This document shows positions 34,700 through 46,943 of a DNA stretch of 64,000 nucleotides, one piece after another. Position 1 is the stretch's first letter. Every line of letters starts with the position of its first letter. A model generated the notes under the pieces. It ran no database searches, was not told the origin of the DNA, and saw only the letters and a program-made list of their open reading frames with translations. The position numbers and the translations under genes were made by a program. Source of the DNA: Blastomyces gilchristii SLH14081 (lineage: Eukaryota; Ascomycota; Eurotiomycetes; Onygenales; Ajellomycetaceae); contig NW_003101681.1 of NCBI RefSeq assembly GCF_000003855.2, forward strand, positions 4,913,698 through 4,977,697, given 5' to 3'.

Positions 34700-37600
34700 A
34701 CTTAATCTTATATATTTACAGATGTTTCAGATACTTCATCCTGTATTATCTCTGTAATTGAACTAATGTAAACAGTTGAATTCAACTCTGAATTTCTTTT
34801 TCTTCTGAAATCTGACTCATATACAAGTCTGCTACTCTGAGATCACTCTTTGTCACATTACACTCACTGTTTATAATGCATTATTATACAACTGGCTACA
34901 GTCTTATCACTTATTAAAGTGTGATATTTATCTGATTTCTTCATTACTTCTTATTCTTTTCTTGTAATTATGAAAAGATTGAAATAAGTGAGATTATCTA
35001 TCTGATTTGTAAGTATCTATGATTTCTCTTACTTTGTGAGACTTTTCAATTATAAGTCTCTTCTTTTTCAATACTGATAATAGTGCTGTAAATAATTATA
35101 ATCTGCTTAAGTCTTGCATCTTTGTCTTTATAAGATGTGAACTATTTATTAAGTTGTATAAGATCTATTTCTCTGATTCTTTCAATGCATATGTTCTCAG
35201 AGAATGTGATTTAAGTATTTTATATAACTTAAACTATCTAGGTTGAAACTTCTCAGAACTCTCATTATATATAAGAACTTATATTCTTATCTTGAGACTT
35301 AATTTCTTAACTAGTGAGTCTTGTATTCTTTTCAATTGAATTGCTCAGTTCAGAAGTAACTTATTAGCTTTTATATATATATAACTGCTCTTTTTCAATC
35401 TTGATTCTGTGTCTGTGACTGCTGTGTCTGTAACTGTTATGTCTGTAACTATTGTTTCTGCTGTGTTTACAACTGCTATATTCACAATCACTGTTCTCTT
35501 TCTCATCTTTTTCAAAGCATTCTCTGGAATACGCGGATGCAATTCATACAACAGATAGAATGATGAACACTTGAAGACTGCATGCTGTTGAATTCATATG
35601 ACTAATAGTATCTATCTGAGATATCCATTTCATAGTCTTATAGACTTATTTACTAGATATTTTATCAGCATATTACTCAAGATTTTATTCAAGTGTTTCA
35701 TCTTTCTATTTATCTGCAGATGATATGACATTGTTCTACAATGTCTTGTCTGTAACTGGCTCATGAAATGCCTTATCACTTCTTCTATGAGATTCACATC
35801 ATTATCAGTTAGAATCTCACATGGTATTTCATAGTTAACATAGATCTCATTATATAGAAACTTTATCATCATCTTCTCTGTCATCTCTGAAACTGCTTTT
35901 GCAACTGGCCAGTCAGTAGCATAGTTAATAGCAGTGACTATCCAATTATTTTCATTTAATATTCATGGTAATATGTCTATGAGATTCATCTCTCATTATT
36001 TAAACAGTTATATCTTATATTCTATCTAATATTGTACTTTCTCATGTTCTTACTCTTTCTTAAATTCTTTTATAACCTGATAATTTAGGCACTTGTAAGC
36101 ATACATCTGAATGTTCCTGATCATGCTTAACTAGTACACTCTTGATTCAAGTACACTCATGAGTTCAGAGCTTTCTAAGTGACTGAATTCCTTGTGCATT
36201 TGAGTTATCAAGTCATGTTTAAATAAATGTTTCAGATAGAAAGCTTCTGCATATTCTAGATTACAGTAAAGTACAACATCATTTTTCAATTTTCTCAGCT
36301 TGAAGTTTAAAAGTATCTCTTTTATTACTTTCATAAGATACTTATCATCTGATATCTTGTCATTTTTTAAGTGAGAGATTATTATATTCACTTATTCTGA
36401 TTCCTTGCATTCTCTCAGCATGTTTAATACAAATTTCTCTTGTATCTGGTTTACAGAACTCTCACTTATGAAATCAGGTCTGTGACTGATTGTATCAGGT
36501 ATTACAGTATCTGATTTCTTTCAGTATTTAATATGAAGATTATACACTTGAAACTCTGAGATTTAATATGCTAAGTGTTTAAAGAGTTTCATTATTAATT
36601 ATAGATAGATGAGGCTTTCATAATCTGTAATCACTATTATTGTATATCTGTTATTAAGATATCTATTTCATAATATCAGTGTGTGCTTAATTACTAGTAA
36701 TTTCTTTTTATACACTGAGTAATTGAGCTCAGTGTCTGATAGTTTTCTATCATTATATATTATCAGGTGCAGCTTGTCATTCTTACTCATCTGTAGAAGA
36801 GTGTCTCTGATAGCTCATTCAGATATATTCATCTCAATGTAGAAAGATTTATCACAATCTGATTAAATAAGGACTGAGAATATTATTACATATTCTCTTA
36901 GTATAAGAAAAACCTCTTCACACATAGCATTTCAGATAATTGAATGAAACTTCTTCTTTCACAGATTTATATCTATCTCTCTTAAGAGATCTAAGAGTGA
37001 TGTAGCTATTTATATAAAATCTTTGATGAACCTGTGATAGTATAAGATTAACTCAAGAAATTATTGTATATAATGTATATTTCTCAGTCACAGTCAATTC
37101 ACTATAACATTCAATTTCTCTGAGATGAAGTGTATACAGTTATTACTTATTATATGTCTTATTAACTTTAACTCTTCTGTTTCAAACACACACTTGATTG
37201 ATTTAATATAGAGCTTATACTCTGTCAGAGTTATAAGCACTTCATTGAGATGCTTCAGATATTCATTATATAAGTTTGAGAAGACTAGAATATTATTCAG
37301 GTATATAAGGCATGAGATTTCATTTCATTTAAAAAGAATTATATTCATCATTGTTTAAAAGATAATGAGTGTATTTATCAGACTAAATAATATTATCAGA
37401 AATTTAAACTTCTCTTATTATATATTAAACACTGTTTATAATACTGACAGTTTATCTACACAGATCTGTTAATATTCTGAGAGAAGATCAATCTTCAATA
37501 GATATTAGATGTTTTCAACTGTATTTAACTGTTATTAAATCTGCAGTAATAAGTATCTATTGTTAATTATAAGCTTATTAAGTACTTGATAATTGATACA

Positions 37601-39850
37601 CATTCATCACTTCTCATCTGCCTTTTTTATAAATAGAACTGAGAAGTCTCACACACTTGATAAGAGTTGTATAAGATTATATTCTAGAAGGTTTGTGATC
37701 TGATACTTCTATTCTTTAAGATGTGTTTGTAATAGAGAGTATATATTTTAATTGACTAATTTTATATTCACTGTATTAATCTCATGTACAAATCCTCATT
37801 TCAGCAGCAATTCTAATGAAAGATCTATTTAGAAGATTTTTTCATACTTCTTCAGAAGTTTCTTTATATACTTATTCTTCTATATATTCTTTATCTTAAT
37901 TTTCTTCACTTCTGAGTTCTGTATAATATACAGAATACTTTCAGATGAGGTCTGATAAATCATTCTCTTTGCTTATTAATGTATAAGTAGATTTAACTCT
38001 TCTATATCAGAGATATGAAATGTTCTTCTTATATCAGTTAATAGAATTGTATGAACTATTTTCTTTCTATCAGTTAATTATATATGACACATACATCATT
38101 GAATCTGCAGATTAAACCTTTGAAATTGATTAAGTCTGAAAATAAGATTGTATTTCACATTCTGCAGCTCTTATACTCAAATATAGTAAGATTATTCTCT
38201 GAAGTGTAAGAAAACTCTTACTCTTACAGATGATATTAAATATTAATTATCAGACAATTTTATATATTAGAAATTCTTTACTTAACAGACTTCTTTTAGT
38301 CTTCAGATTATATAATTATTAAAATATTATATAGAAGCTTCTGTATCTGTTAACACTTTTACAGTCATCTCTTAATTCTTACTCAAGTGCTCTCTATATA
38401 TTAATATTTCAGGTCTCAAGATATTGAGATAAGTATTCACTTTTTCATTCTCACTTACATCTCATTCAGAAGCCTGCTTTCTCTTAATATTCACAGAATT
38501 CAGAGAGTCATCTAACACAGATATCTCTTTTATTTTAAAGACTTTTTATAGAATATCAGTGAGTGTCTCTGAGCTCACTGATTCTACTAGTTTTTTAACT
38601 CTCTTACTTCTCTTAACTATGTATACTATGTATAATCTTTTACATCATGATTTTAGTATCTGTAGTTAAAGCAAGCTCAATACTAATAATATCAAGATTT
38701 TTACTTAGAAGATCTCTTTTTCAGAGAATTCAGTACTTTAATAATAATATTTAAATCTAGATTCATTATATCTGAGTGTGTAGCTTGTATTATAGAAGTC
38801 TGATTATCTGTTCTTTACTGAGACATACTTGATTACAGTATTTTCTATTATAATTGACTCACTTATTCTCATACAATGAGAATATTGTATGTTTCTTTCA
38901 CTGTGTCTGATTATAAGATTAAGTATTTCTATTTCACTCTTAACTCAGATATAAGATTATGAGTAAAGATCTGTAAATAGAAAGATGTTAAAAGCTCTTC
39001 ATTTAATATAAGATAGTATAAGCTGAAGTGTGTAAAGTATAATATAAGATTACTTATTTATCTATACTTAGTAAAGTATTTATAATACTTATCTTATATA
39101 TTTACTTTCTCAAAGTTGTACAAGATTCATTTAAAAAACTTATTTTATATTTATAAAAATGAATATTACTCTGAGTCTGTGAGATTCATCTTTTCATTAA
39201 TTATTTATAATAACTTCACTTTTCTATATAGAAATGTGACAGATCTTAAGACTTATTAAAATTCTGTTAACTATCTATCTGTAAGTTTATATTCAATCTG
39301 ATAATATAATCATATCTGACTTAGTCAACTGATTGCAGCATTATTTTTTCAGTTGTTATTAAAGCTTAATAACTTCAGCAGATCTTCTGACTTAATATAT
39401 TTTATACTCAGATTCTCATTCTGTATAGTAATCTCAGATAATATATATACTTCTGAAGAGATTATGAATAATTGTGATAAGATCTCTAGATTCAGTGTGA
39501 TTATCTATCTGTATAAACATTTAATCTCTTACTACAGATCTATGACCTGGTTTTCTCTATTCTTATTAATAATGATAATTGTGTCAGTGAAGCTCTTTAT
39601 AGTGAATACTTAATCTACAGTGAATATTAATTATTGTTTAACTTTTATCTCAGTCTGTCACTGTGTACACAAGATCTTGATCTTGTTTAGAATTCTTATA
39701 TATATACAGAGCTTCAATTTCAGTTCAGCAGTCTCAGTTACTTTTCTTACTACTTTGAGTAAACTCTCTGAGAGGTTCTGCATATCTTTCAGTTCAGATA
39801 GCAGAGATGAGTGTTTGTATTAACTAGAGAAGATGTTCATTTCAGTGATT
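34700..39850 (-). pseudogene. G2 gag-pol remnant
   Basis: Order on the minus strand: gag from about 39850, a zinc-knuckle region near 38660, reverse transcriptase about 37850-37300 (box reads YLNN), RNase H about 36950-36650, and integrase zinc-binding part 36391-36131 (HLESSELMSVLESRVY). The integrase core is at 35884-35630 (LTDNDVNLIEEVIRHFMSQL). A C-terminal extension runs towards 34700. The core segment is stop-free for more than 80 codons, but the whole has many stops and indels. It matches G1 and G3 throughout. Confidence 0.82.
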
Positions 39851-40263
39851 TCTTATTAATTATATAATGTCTATCATTATATCATTATATTGTTATATTA
39901 TTATATTATTATATGATTTCTGATTTCTGTTTTCTGTTATCATTGTATGACTCCGGTAATGACTATCTCTCTTTTATTCTTCTAAGTAGAGAGCAGTCTT
40001 CTTTGAATCTGATTCACTGCTCTCATCTCTTTTCTCACACCTCATCTGTTTGTATACATGATATTTATCTGAGTATGAAGTTTTTCTTCAATGAGCAGAG
40101 CAGTATTAATCAGATACTCTTTCACTTATCACTTCTTTATACACTATCTTTTGAGACATTTTAGAACCACACTGACATGATAACTATAAATTGCTTTGTA
40201 GATGAAATTATCACATTCTAGAGAAGTCTGCACTTCTCACCAGTTTTTAGACATGCTATCAGA

Positions 40264-40430
40264 TGTGATTCAAAGATTGCTTAAGTCAGTGTACAATTAC
40301 AGATGTACACTGACTTCTTATATACAGTACACTAAATTAATTAATGGCCGCTATGGCCTCTTTACATTCGTAAGCAAGTTCGGAAGCGGCCGCGTTATTA
40401 TCCGACGGTCGTAGGTTCTTCCGAATCACA
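40264..40430 (-). repeat. G2 5' LTR
   Basis: Plus-strand TGTGATTC...GAATCACA, followed by TGAG. The inner (left) half has no CpG (gtcagtgtacaattacagatgtacactgac), yet its inverted repeat is still perfectly paired. The outer half keeps about nine CpGs (gttcggaagcggccgcg; tccgacggtcg). Confidence 0.9.
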
Positions 40431-40434
40431 TGAG

Positions 40435-41136
40435 AGATATACAGTTAACAATAAATATTATAAAGACTTTGAGAAGTAAGTATTTTAAAAGTGCTACAGT
40501 TCTGTGATCTTGATTTTTTTTTATTTTTTTTTAGATTTTTTTATTTTTCTTTTCTTTTTCTTTTTCTTTTCTTTTTCTTTTTTTATTTTTATTTTTTTTT
40601 TATTGTGATTTTTTCTTGTTTTTGTTTTATTTTTTATTTTTTTATTTATTTTGTATTTTATATTATTTTTTTCAATTAAAATTATAGAAATTATAATCTA
40701 TATTCAGAAAAGTAATGATATTTAATAATACTCTCTATTGAATTTTCTGTAAGAATAAGTGCTTGAAGGCAATTATTGAGATGTTTACAGCTTGGCGTGA
40801 TATATACTGTTAACTACTAGAAGTATTCACAGTAGAAAGATAAAATATAGAGATTAAATGTATAGTAGTATTTAAGCTGAGTTATAAATAGTAGTCATGA
40901 ACTTCAGTCTATATAGTTGTGTATAGTCAAGAGTTACTAACTTTATTAATTACATGAAAGATAGAAATAGAGATAAAAAATCTATAAGAAGTGAAATTTC
41001 TTACATACTCTTTCCTCTCTAAGACTTTGTCTGTAAAGTCTTTCACTGAGTGATTCTATAGAATCAGACTCAGTACTGAAGTAATACTCACTAAAAATTC
41101 TTCACATCTATAAAAAACCTCAGTAAGGAAAAATTC
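40435..41136. other. AT-rich flank with a long T-rich tract
   Basis: Degenerate DNA between G2 and LINE-D. 40505-40680 is a strongly T-rich tract (runs of T broken by single A, C or G) that translates to Phe-rich nonsense. No gene is recognised. The segment ends in cttgttactgcga (41137-41149), the left target duplication of LINE-D, and was once joined to 45021 onwards. Confidence 0.6.
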
Positions 41137-41217
41137 CTTGTTACTGCGAATTATTATTATTATTATTATTATTATTCTTCAATTATAGATATATGCAGTC
41201 AGAGACTATGATATCTA

Positions 41218-41240
41218 CCTGAGAACTTTTAGTTCTCAGG
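41218..41240 (-). other. LINE-D 3' UTR hairpin (AAA-loop form)
   Basis: CCTGAGAACT-TTT-AGTTCTCAGG on the plus strand: a 10-bp stem, with loop AAA in the LINE sense. Confidence 0.7.
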
Positions 41241-41531
41241 ATTTTTCTCATATCTATAGAGTCAACTATTGTACATTTACCAATTTCAGATATACAAAAT
41301 CAGAAAATTCCAGCTCAGAATATAAAAACTGTTTACAAATCACAGTATTTTAACATCTTCTGATACTTTGAAATCACTTGAAAATATCATGACAAAGGAA
41401 AAGAGAACATAGTCTTAAAGATAGACACATTAAATAGATAGATAGAAAAGAACAGAAAAGAACAAGTACAGTAAAGAGAAACTATAATAAAATAAAATTA
41501 TTAAAAGATAGTGTATAGCTGTTTTAACAGA

Positions 41532-44500
41532 CTATATCTAATCAATTTCCATCTCTTCATATTCAGATACTTCTGAATTCAGTTATTTACTTATAGCTGC
41601 TTGAGTTTCTGATAGAAAGTCTATTAAGTATTTAATTTCTGTCTCAGTTGAGAATAAGAACCTTATATTTAATTGATTTAAATCATACTTCTTCTTCAAC
41701 CTGACCCTGAGACTATTGTGTAATGCACAATACATTATAATATACTCAGGATTTTTATTTGTATTGCAGAATAAGCATTCTGTTGAATCAAATCTATCAT
41801 CAAATCTTTGTATATAGAATTTGAAATAATCATGTTCTAGTTTCAGCTGAATTATAGAGAAGAATATTTTCTTTTTACATTTAATTGAACAAGATTTTCA
41901 CTTTGATTTTGTCTCAAATCTTGAATAATGTATGCTCTGCTTTTATTTCTGCCAGCTTTCATTTCACTTATTTAAACAAGATTCTTTTATCTTTCTCTTT
42001 ATAAAAGATCAGAACACTGTTTTTTAAATAGATCTGCTTAATTCTGAACTCTTTTTTACAGCTGAATCAGTCAATTCATTGTCATAAATATTCATGAGCA
42101 GGAACTCAGTGCAGATGAATTATCAGTTTTAATATTCTTCACTTTTGAATTTTTAAAACAGAGTTTAAAATCAGTTCAAGATTCATTTGATTATTAGAAA
42201 TCTCACTATTTCTAAGTCTTTTTAAAGCAGCTTGACTATCAGAGAATATTCATATCTTCTTTAAACTATTTTCTCTTTTATAAGATTTTATTTCCATGAG
42301 TTTGAAAGCTTTCACTATTATAAATAGTTCAGCATCAAAGACTTTAGATTCAGAGTCTAAATTTCAAAAATCTGAGATAAAATTGATATTATCTTTAGTA
42401 TAAGTAATGTCTGCATCTAATCTATTCAAATTCTCATTTTTTAAGTCATCTGAGTAAATCAGAATAGAGTCTTTTATATTGATTGTAGAGATCTTCTTCA
42501 AATACTGTTCATATTCTCTCTCTTTAGATAGTTCACTTATTTGTAAGTCTATGAGAGATTTCAGCTTTTCTCTTCAGAGAGATATCTTCTCATGATTAAT
42601 TTTCTCAACATTTAATGAAGAAAATTGATTTTAATCAGTGAACATAGTCTATACAGTTGAGAGAGCATTTTCTTTAAAGTATTATTCTCATCTCAATTAA
42701 GAAATCTATTTCAATTCACCTTATTTTCTGAGTTAATTAATGAAAATGAAGAAGAGACTCTTTCTGTGATTATATAATTTAAACTTATCTTCATAACTCT
42801 CAAAGCATAGTTCATGCAGGCCTTTTCAAATTGAATAGCAGAAGATGGAATTAAAGCTTTGATTGTTATTGCTTTAATAGAAGATGATTTGCATACTCTT
42901 AGAATTCTTCTCAAAGCTCTGTTTTACAGACTTTGAAAGAGTTCAGTGAAATTATCTTGATTATTTCATCAAACTTGAACTTCATAATCAGCTACTGAGA
43001 GACTGACCGTGAGACCGTGTCTGGAACCAGGATCAGATCTTTTGATAGTTTTATTATCAATTCGACTGATCCCATTACACAGTTTTAACATTAGATAGTA
43101 GTTTCATACTGTCTCAGTGAGACTTACTGTCTACTCTTATCACATTTTTCAAATAAGACTATGATTTCCACTTCTCAATTTAAATTATTTTTATTACTTT
43201 AAATGACTTTAAATCTCATTTGAGTGTTATCAAAAAGCGTTACTTTTTAAAAAATTAAAAATAGTCTTAAAAAACCCTTAAAATGTCTAAAAATAGTAAC
43301 TTTATATTAAGAATGAAATTAAATGAGATCAAATGAGATCACTTTCTCATTTTTTTCAAGTTATGATTTCATTTTAAGATCAGATATATAGTCACTTTGC
43401 ATGTTTTTTTAATGACTAGTCCCAGCGGGATTCACGCTAAGAAATGTATGAGACAAGATCAAATGAGATCAAATGTGAAATTTATGATTCCGGCGGCCAG
43501 TCTAGCTACTGAGATAATACAGACTATGTATAACTGTCTTATAGTCTGAAAGAATAGACCTCTCTCAGTATTTAATAGTTTAATTATACTATTCATTAGT
43601 CTCTCTGTCTTGATGATTCTTTGCTGAATATGATATTTAAAATTCAACTTGAAGTTTAATCATACTTCTAGTTATTTGACATTCAAACTGAGTTTAATCT
43701 CTTTATTCAAAAGAGTTAGACTTAGTTCTTTCTCATTAGATCTGGACAAAAAGTGAATTAACTCAGTTTTATTCATATTAAATTGAATTAGATTGATATC
43801 TGCTCTAACAAAGATTTTCTTTACTGCTTTTTTAATTACTTCTAAATTCTCTTTAATTGTCTTTGAACTGTAGAGTAGATCAATATCATCTATATAGCTT
43901 GAAGATCTCACTATTTTCATCTGTCTATTCTTGAATAGATATGCAGTGTATATTGTAAATAAAACAGGTGAGATTGAAGATTCTTGTAATACTTCTATTT
44001 TTATCTCAGTCATATCTTGTTTTATTTCATCAAAGAATAGTTGTATAATTCTTTTAGACATAAAACAATTAATTCATTTTAGTAGAGAAAGTGACAGTTT
44101 TAACATCTTCAAAGTTTGAATCATCTTAGACTTTGAAACATGATTAAATGCATCTTTTATATTAATAAAAACTGCAGCTGAGATCAGGTCTAAGGTCTTC
44201 ATGCTTTACTACTTGAATATCATAAATAACTGAAAGAACAGTGTCAATTGCAGAACATTGTTTTCTATCTCTCATTTGTTCATTAAATAGAAGAGAATTA
44301 CTAATAGAGCTTATAAAAGATAATCTAGTAGCTATTATCCTTTCTAGAATTTTTTTCAAACAGTTCAACAGAGATATTACTCTATATAACTTAGAAATTG
44401 AAGCTTTTCTATTAAGCTTTACAAGGATTACTTCAGTAGCTTCTCTCCAGCATTCAGAATGATAATCATTTTTTAAGAGCTTGAAAAAGAGCTCAAAATA

Positions 44501-45020
44501 TTCATTCTTCAAGTAGAAATATGTGTTTTAAATAATCAAGTGATTGATTGAATTAGGCTCTGCAGCAGTTTTAATTGAACTTGAGAGTATAGCTGACTCT
44601 AGTTCATCATATGTAAGCTCAGATCATTCCCAGTTGTTTTCACCAATATATTTATGAAATGACATATTCTCCTCTTCTAAATATGATGAGTTTTGAAAGA
44701 GAATTCTCATAAAAGCTTGACACTTTTTCTCAAAAGAGTTTGCTGTATATGATTCATTCTGAAATTCATATTCTAAGGTTGAAAGATTTGCTACACTTCT
44801 TGTTTTAGTATAGTTGAAGGCTTTAAAAACTTCTTTTTCTTATACTTCTTCAAGAAATTTGTTTCAGTAATCTGTCTTGACTCTTTTAATATCTGAAAAA
44901 TATTCATTTTAAATAGCTTTGAACTCTTCATCAGATATTAAGTTATTCTTTCAATCTCTCTTAGCAGTGGCTAATTGTTTTCTTTTAGAATTGATATTCT
45001 CATTTCATCAAGGTTTGAAA
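41532..45020 (-). pseudogene. LINE-D ORF2 fragment: reverse transcriptase and RNase H
   Basis: Runs from the 5' truncation to the stop (complement of 41532-41534). The reverse transcriptase keeps SSYIDDIDLLYSS (YIDD intact, near 43890) in a 129-codon stop-free stretch (43672-44061). The preceding segment 44162-44512 is also open. MITE copy 3 splits the thumb region. RNase H motifs are present near 42450 and 42080. APE is missing. It is less decayed than LINE-B in the palm region, but stops remain elsewhere. Confidence 0.87.
42999..43504. mobile_element. hAT-like MITE, copy 3 (506 bp, decayed)
   Basis: Flanked by the perfect 8-bp duplication GCTACTGA (42991-42998 and 43505-43512). LINE-E at about 48700 shows the empty site with one copy of the same octamer. 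The left end reads GAGACTGACCG rather than TAGACTG. It carries many C-to-T/G-to-A changes against copies 1 and 2 (e.g. gggacc to ggaacc, atgggacc to atgagatc), yet the CpGs near the right end (agcgggattcacgc; ggcggcc) persist. Confidence 0.92.
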
Positions 45021-45033
45021 CTTGTTACTGTGA

Positions 45034-46500
45034 AGAAAAAAGAGTCTGTTACTTAGTTTCTTATTTCATGAGATTCTTTATAATGTGCAGATCTTTCTCT
45101 GACTATTATACAGATTTATCTTACATCTTTTATACAGAAGAGTTTCAGTTGACTCTAAATCATTTTCACAAGATTCTTATATAATTATTATATAGATTCA
45201 TCTTATATCTTTCAATCTGAAGAGTTTCAGTTAATCTTCAATTATTTTTTATAAGGTTCTTATGTAACTGTTACATAGATTTATCCTGTAGATGAATTAC
45301 TTTCTGTGAGATTATTCTCATCAAAGAGAAGCATTTATAAGTTAATCTTTCACTCATTCTTGTAAATTATCATTCTTTGACACTGTAAAGTTATAAGAAA
45401 TTTTTCATTCTTTCACTAACTTTGTAGAATTATAGAATGAAGATATTCATAGTCTGTAATTCCTCTTTATAATTATATAGAAAGATTTAGATCTATAATT
45501 TATAATTACTCTTTATTTACTAGAGTGATCTGACTATTCTATGAAATTATTCATAGTGTAAATAATTCTCTTCAGAGTGATATAAATATTTCAGATCTAT
45601 TTATAGAATTTTATCTTCTTTTCTCTTTTTCTATAATAGCTCTTATTCTTATAAATGATGAGTATTCTCATTCATCTGTGAAGTGTTTTCTGTCAGATAA
45701 TAGAGAGAGAGTATTTCTGATAATATCTGTATATTAATTCAAGAACTTCTTAAGAATAAAAATTTTTTCAATTTCAATATCTTTATAAACAATATCTGAT
45801 TACTGCTGAGCTTCTTATAAGCATCTCTGTGACTTCTCTGATTACTTTTTATTAGCTGATGAAGCAGGAATATTATTATCTGTGATAGCATCTTCATTTT
45901 CTTCAGCTCTGTTACTATATCTGATCTTCAGATCAATGACTAACTCTGTATCTCTCTCAGATCAGTCTCTGACTCTTAGTAGCACGGTTCTGCTCTTTAC
46001 TGTAAGTCTTTCTGTAAGTAATTTCTTACAGACTCTAGTTAATAGTTTCTATAAAGCTCTCAGTACTGTCAGTGCTCTCTGCAGCTCTGCAGATCAATAA
46101 TCACTCTCTTTCTATTTATACAATCTCTGATCAGATATATATAAATATGCTTAGATTTTCTATCAATGATTCTCACACTGTGATGCATTTTCATAATCTC
46201 ATTATTAATGAGACATGAGTTCTCAGATATATGCAAAATCTAAGTAATTAAAATAATGCAAATATTATAAATTCATAATAAGAGTTGATCTGAACAGATA
46301 AGCTCTCTCTTCACATTTCAATTATTTTCAGACTGAATACTTCAGCATAACTGAGAGAAAGAATACAGCTTTGTAAGAGATAACTGATTATAGATATAGA
46401 TAATCAGCTCTCAAGACTCTGCTGTAACTGTGTACATTCTGATATTTAACTTTCTTAAAGTCTGTACATATCTGATAATCTTCATATTAAATACAACAAT
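45034..46500. other. AT-rich degenerate DNA with an imperfect 80-bp tandem repeat
   Basis: About 45103-45290 holds roughly two and a half imperfect copies of an 80-bp unit (tattatacagatttatctta...gaagagtttcagtt...ttcttat). The rest is AT-rich. On the minus strand, 45560-45870 reads with stops only at plausible Trp/Gln sites, but no family is recognised. A Ser/Leu-rich 72-codon open frame at 45882-46100 (+) is probably composition-driven. Confidence 0.45.
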
Positions 46501-46864
46501 TGTATGGCGGGCTGCGCCCGATCAATCATATAGACTATTCCATTACACTCCACAGATTCCGCCAAAAGCTCCGATTCTCAGTCGCCGATCCTCAGTCAAA
46601 AAACCCATGAAATTTCTATTCTTCCACCCCGAAGCTTCACCGTGTATGCATATAAATATTCACTCTGATCATCAATTCCCGCACTTTCTCTTTCTTTCCT
46701 TCTTTAACATTTTTCACTTTGTTATATAAGACCTATATATTATACTGATCTATTCAGTGTAGGCCTCTTACACTTGAAAAACATTCATTATCTTCTTATT
46801 AGAAATGATTATTCACATATCATCTTCTCATTAGAAACAATTACTCACTGAGATATCCGAACAC
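46501..46864 (+). mobile_element. Second gypsy-A copy: LTR and leader only
   Basis: The LTR (46501-46772, TGTATGGCGGGCTGCGCCCG...GGCCTCTTACA) is the least decayed of the three. It is followed by a leader with TGAAAAACATT at 46775-46785 (primer-binding-site position) and sequence like gypsy-A 6871-6915. It stops where LINE-E begins at 46865. No continuation or second LTR is visible beyond LINE-E. Confidence 0.82.
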
Positions 46865-46920
46865 ATTATTATTATTATTCTTCAATTATAGATGTATGCA
46901 GTCAGAGACTATGACATCTA

Positions 46921-46943
46921 CCTGAGAACTAAAAATTCTCAGG
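46921..46943 (-). other. LINE-E 3' UTR hairpin (TTT-loop form)
   Basis: CCTGAGAACT-AAA-AATTCTCAGG on the plus strand, one pair disrupted. The loop is TTT in the LINE sense, as at 193-215. Confidence 0.65.

Larger units (their letters stand above)
20698..40430 (-). mobile_element. G2: gypsy-family G element, split by two later insertions
   Basis: 167-bp LTRs at 20698-20864 and 40264-40430 are flanked by TGAG on both sides (20694-20697, 40431-40434), a 4-bp target duplication. Pol is on the minus strand. The body is interrupted by the chimeric insertion 22255-24944 and by G1 (25102-33835). Removing both leaves about 8.3 kb, the same as G1 and G3. Both junctions can be checked against uninterrupted G3: the LINE chimera site corresponds to about 52486 and the G1 site to about 52640. 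Confidence 0.9.
41150..45020 (-). mobile_element. LINE-D, 5'-truncated LINE with 13-bp target duplication
   Basis: Tail (ATT)n at 41150, then the 3' UTR with hairpin and ORF2 up to the region between APE and the reverse transcriptase, where homology with LINE-B ends at about 45019. CTTGTTACTGCGA (41137-41149) and CTTGTTACTGTGA (45021-45033) flank it: a 13-bp duplication with one C/T change. MITE copy 3 is inserted at 42999-43504. Confidence 0.9.

Noticed and set aside
40491..40679. 62-codon Phe-rich open frame
   Set aside because: It is a translation of a T-rich tract with no coding signal; the only residues are Phe, Tyr, Leu and Ser.
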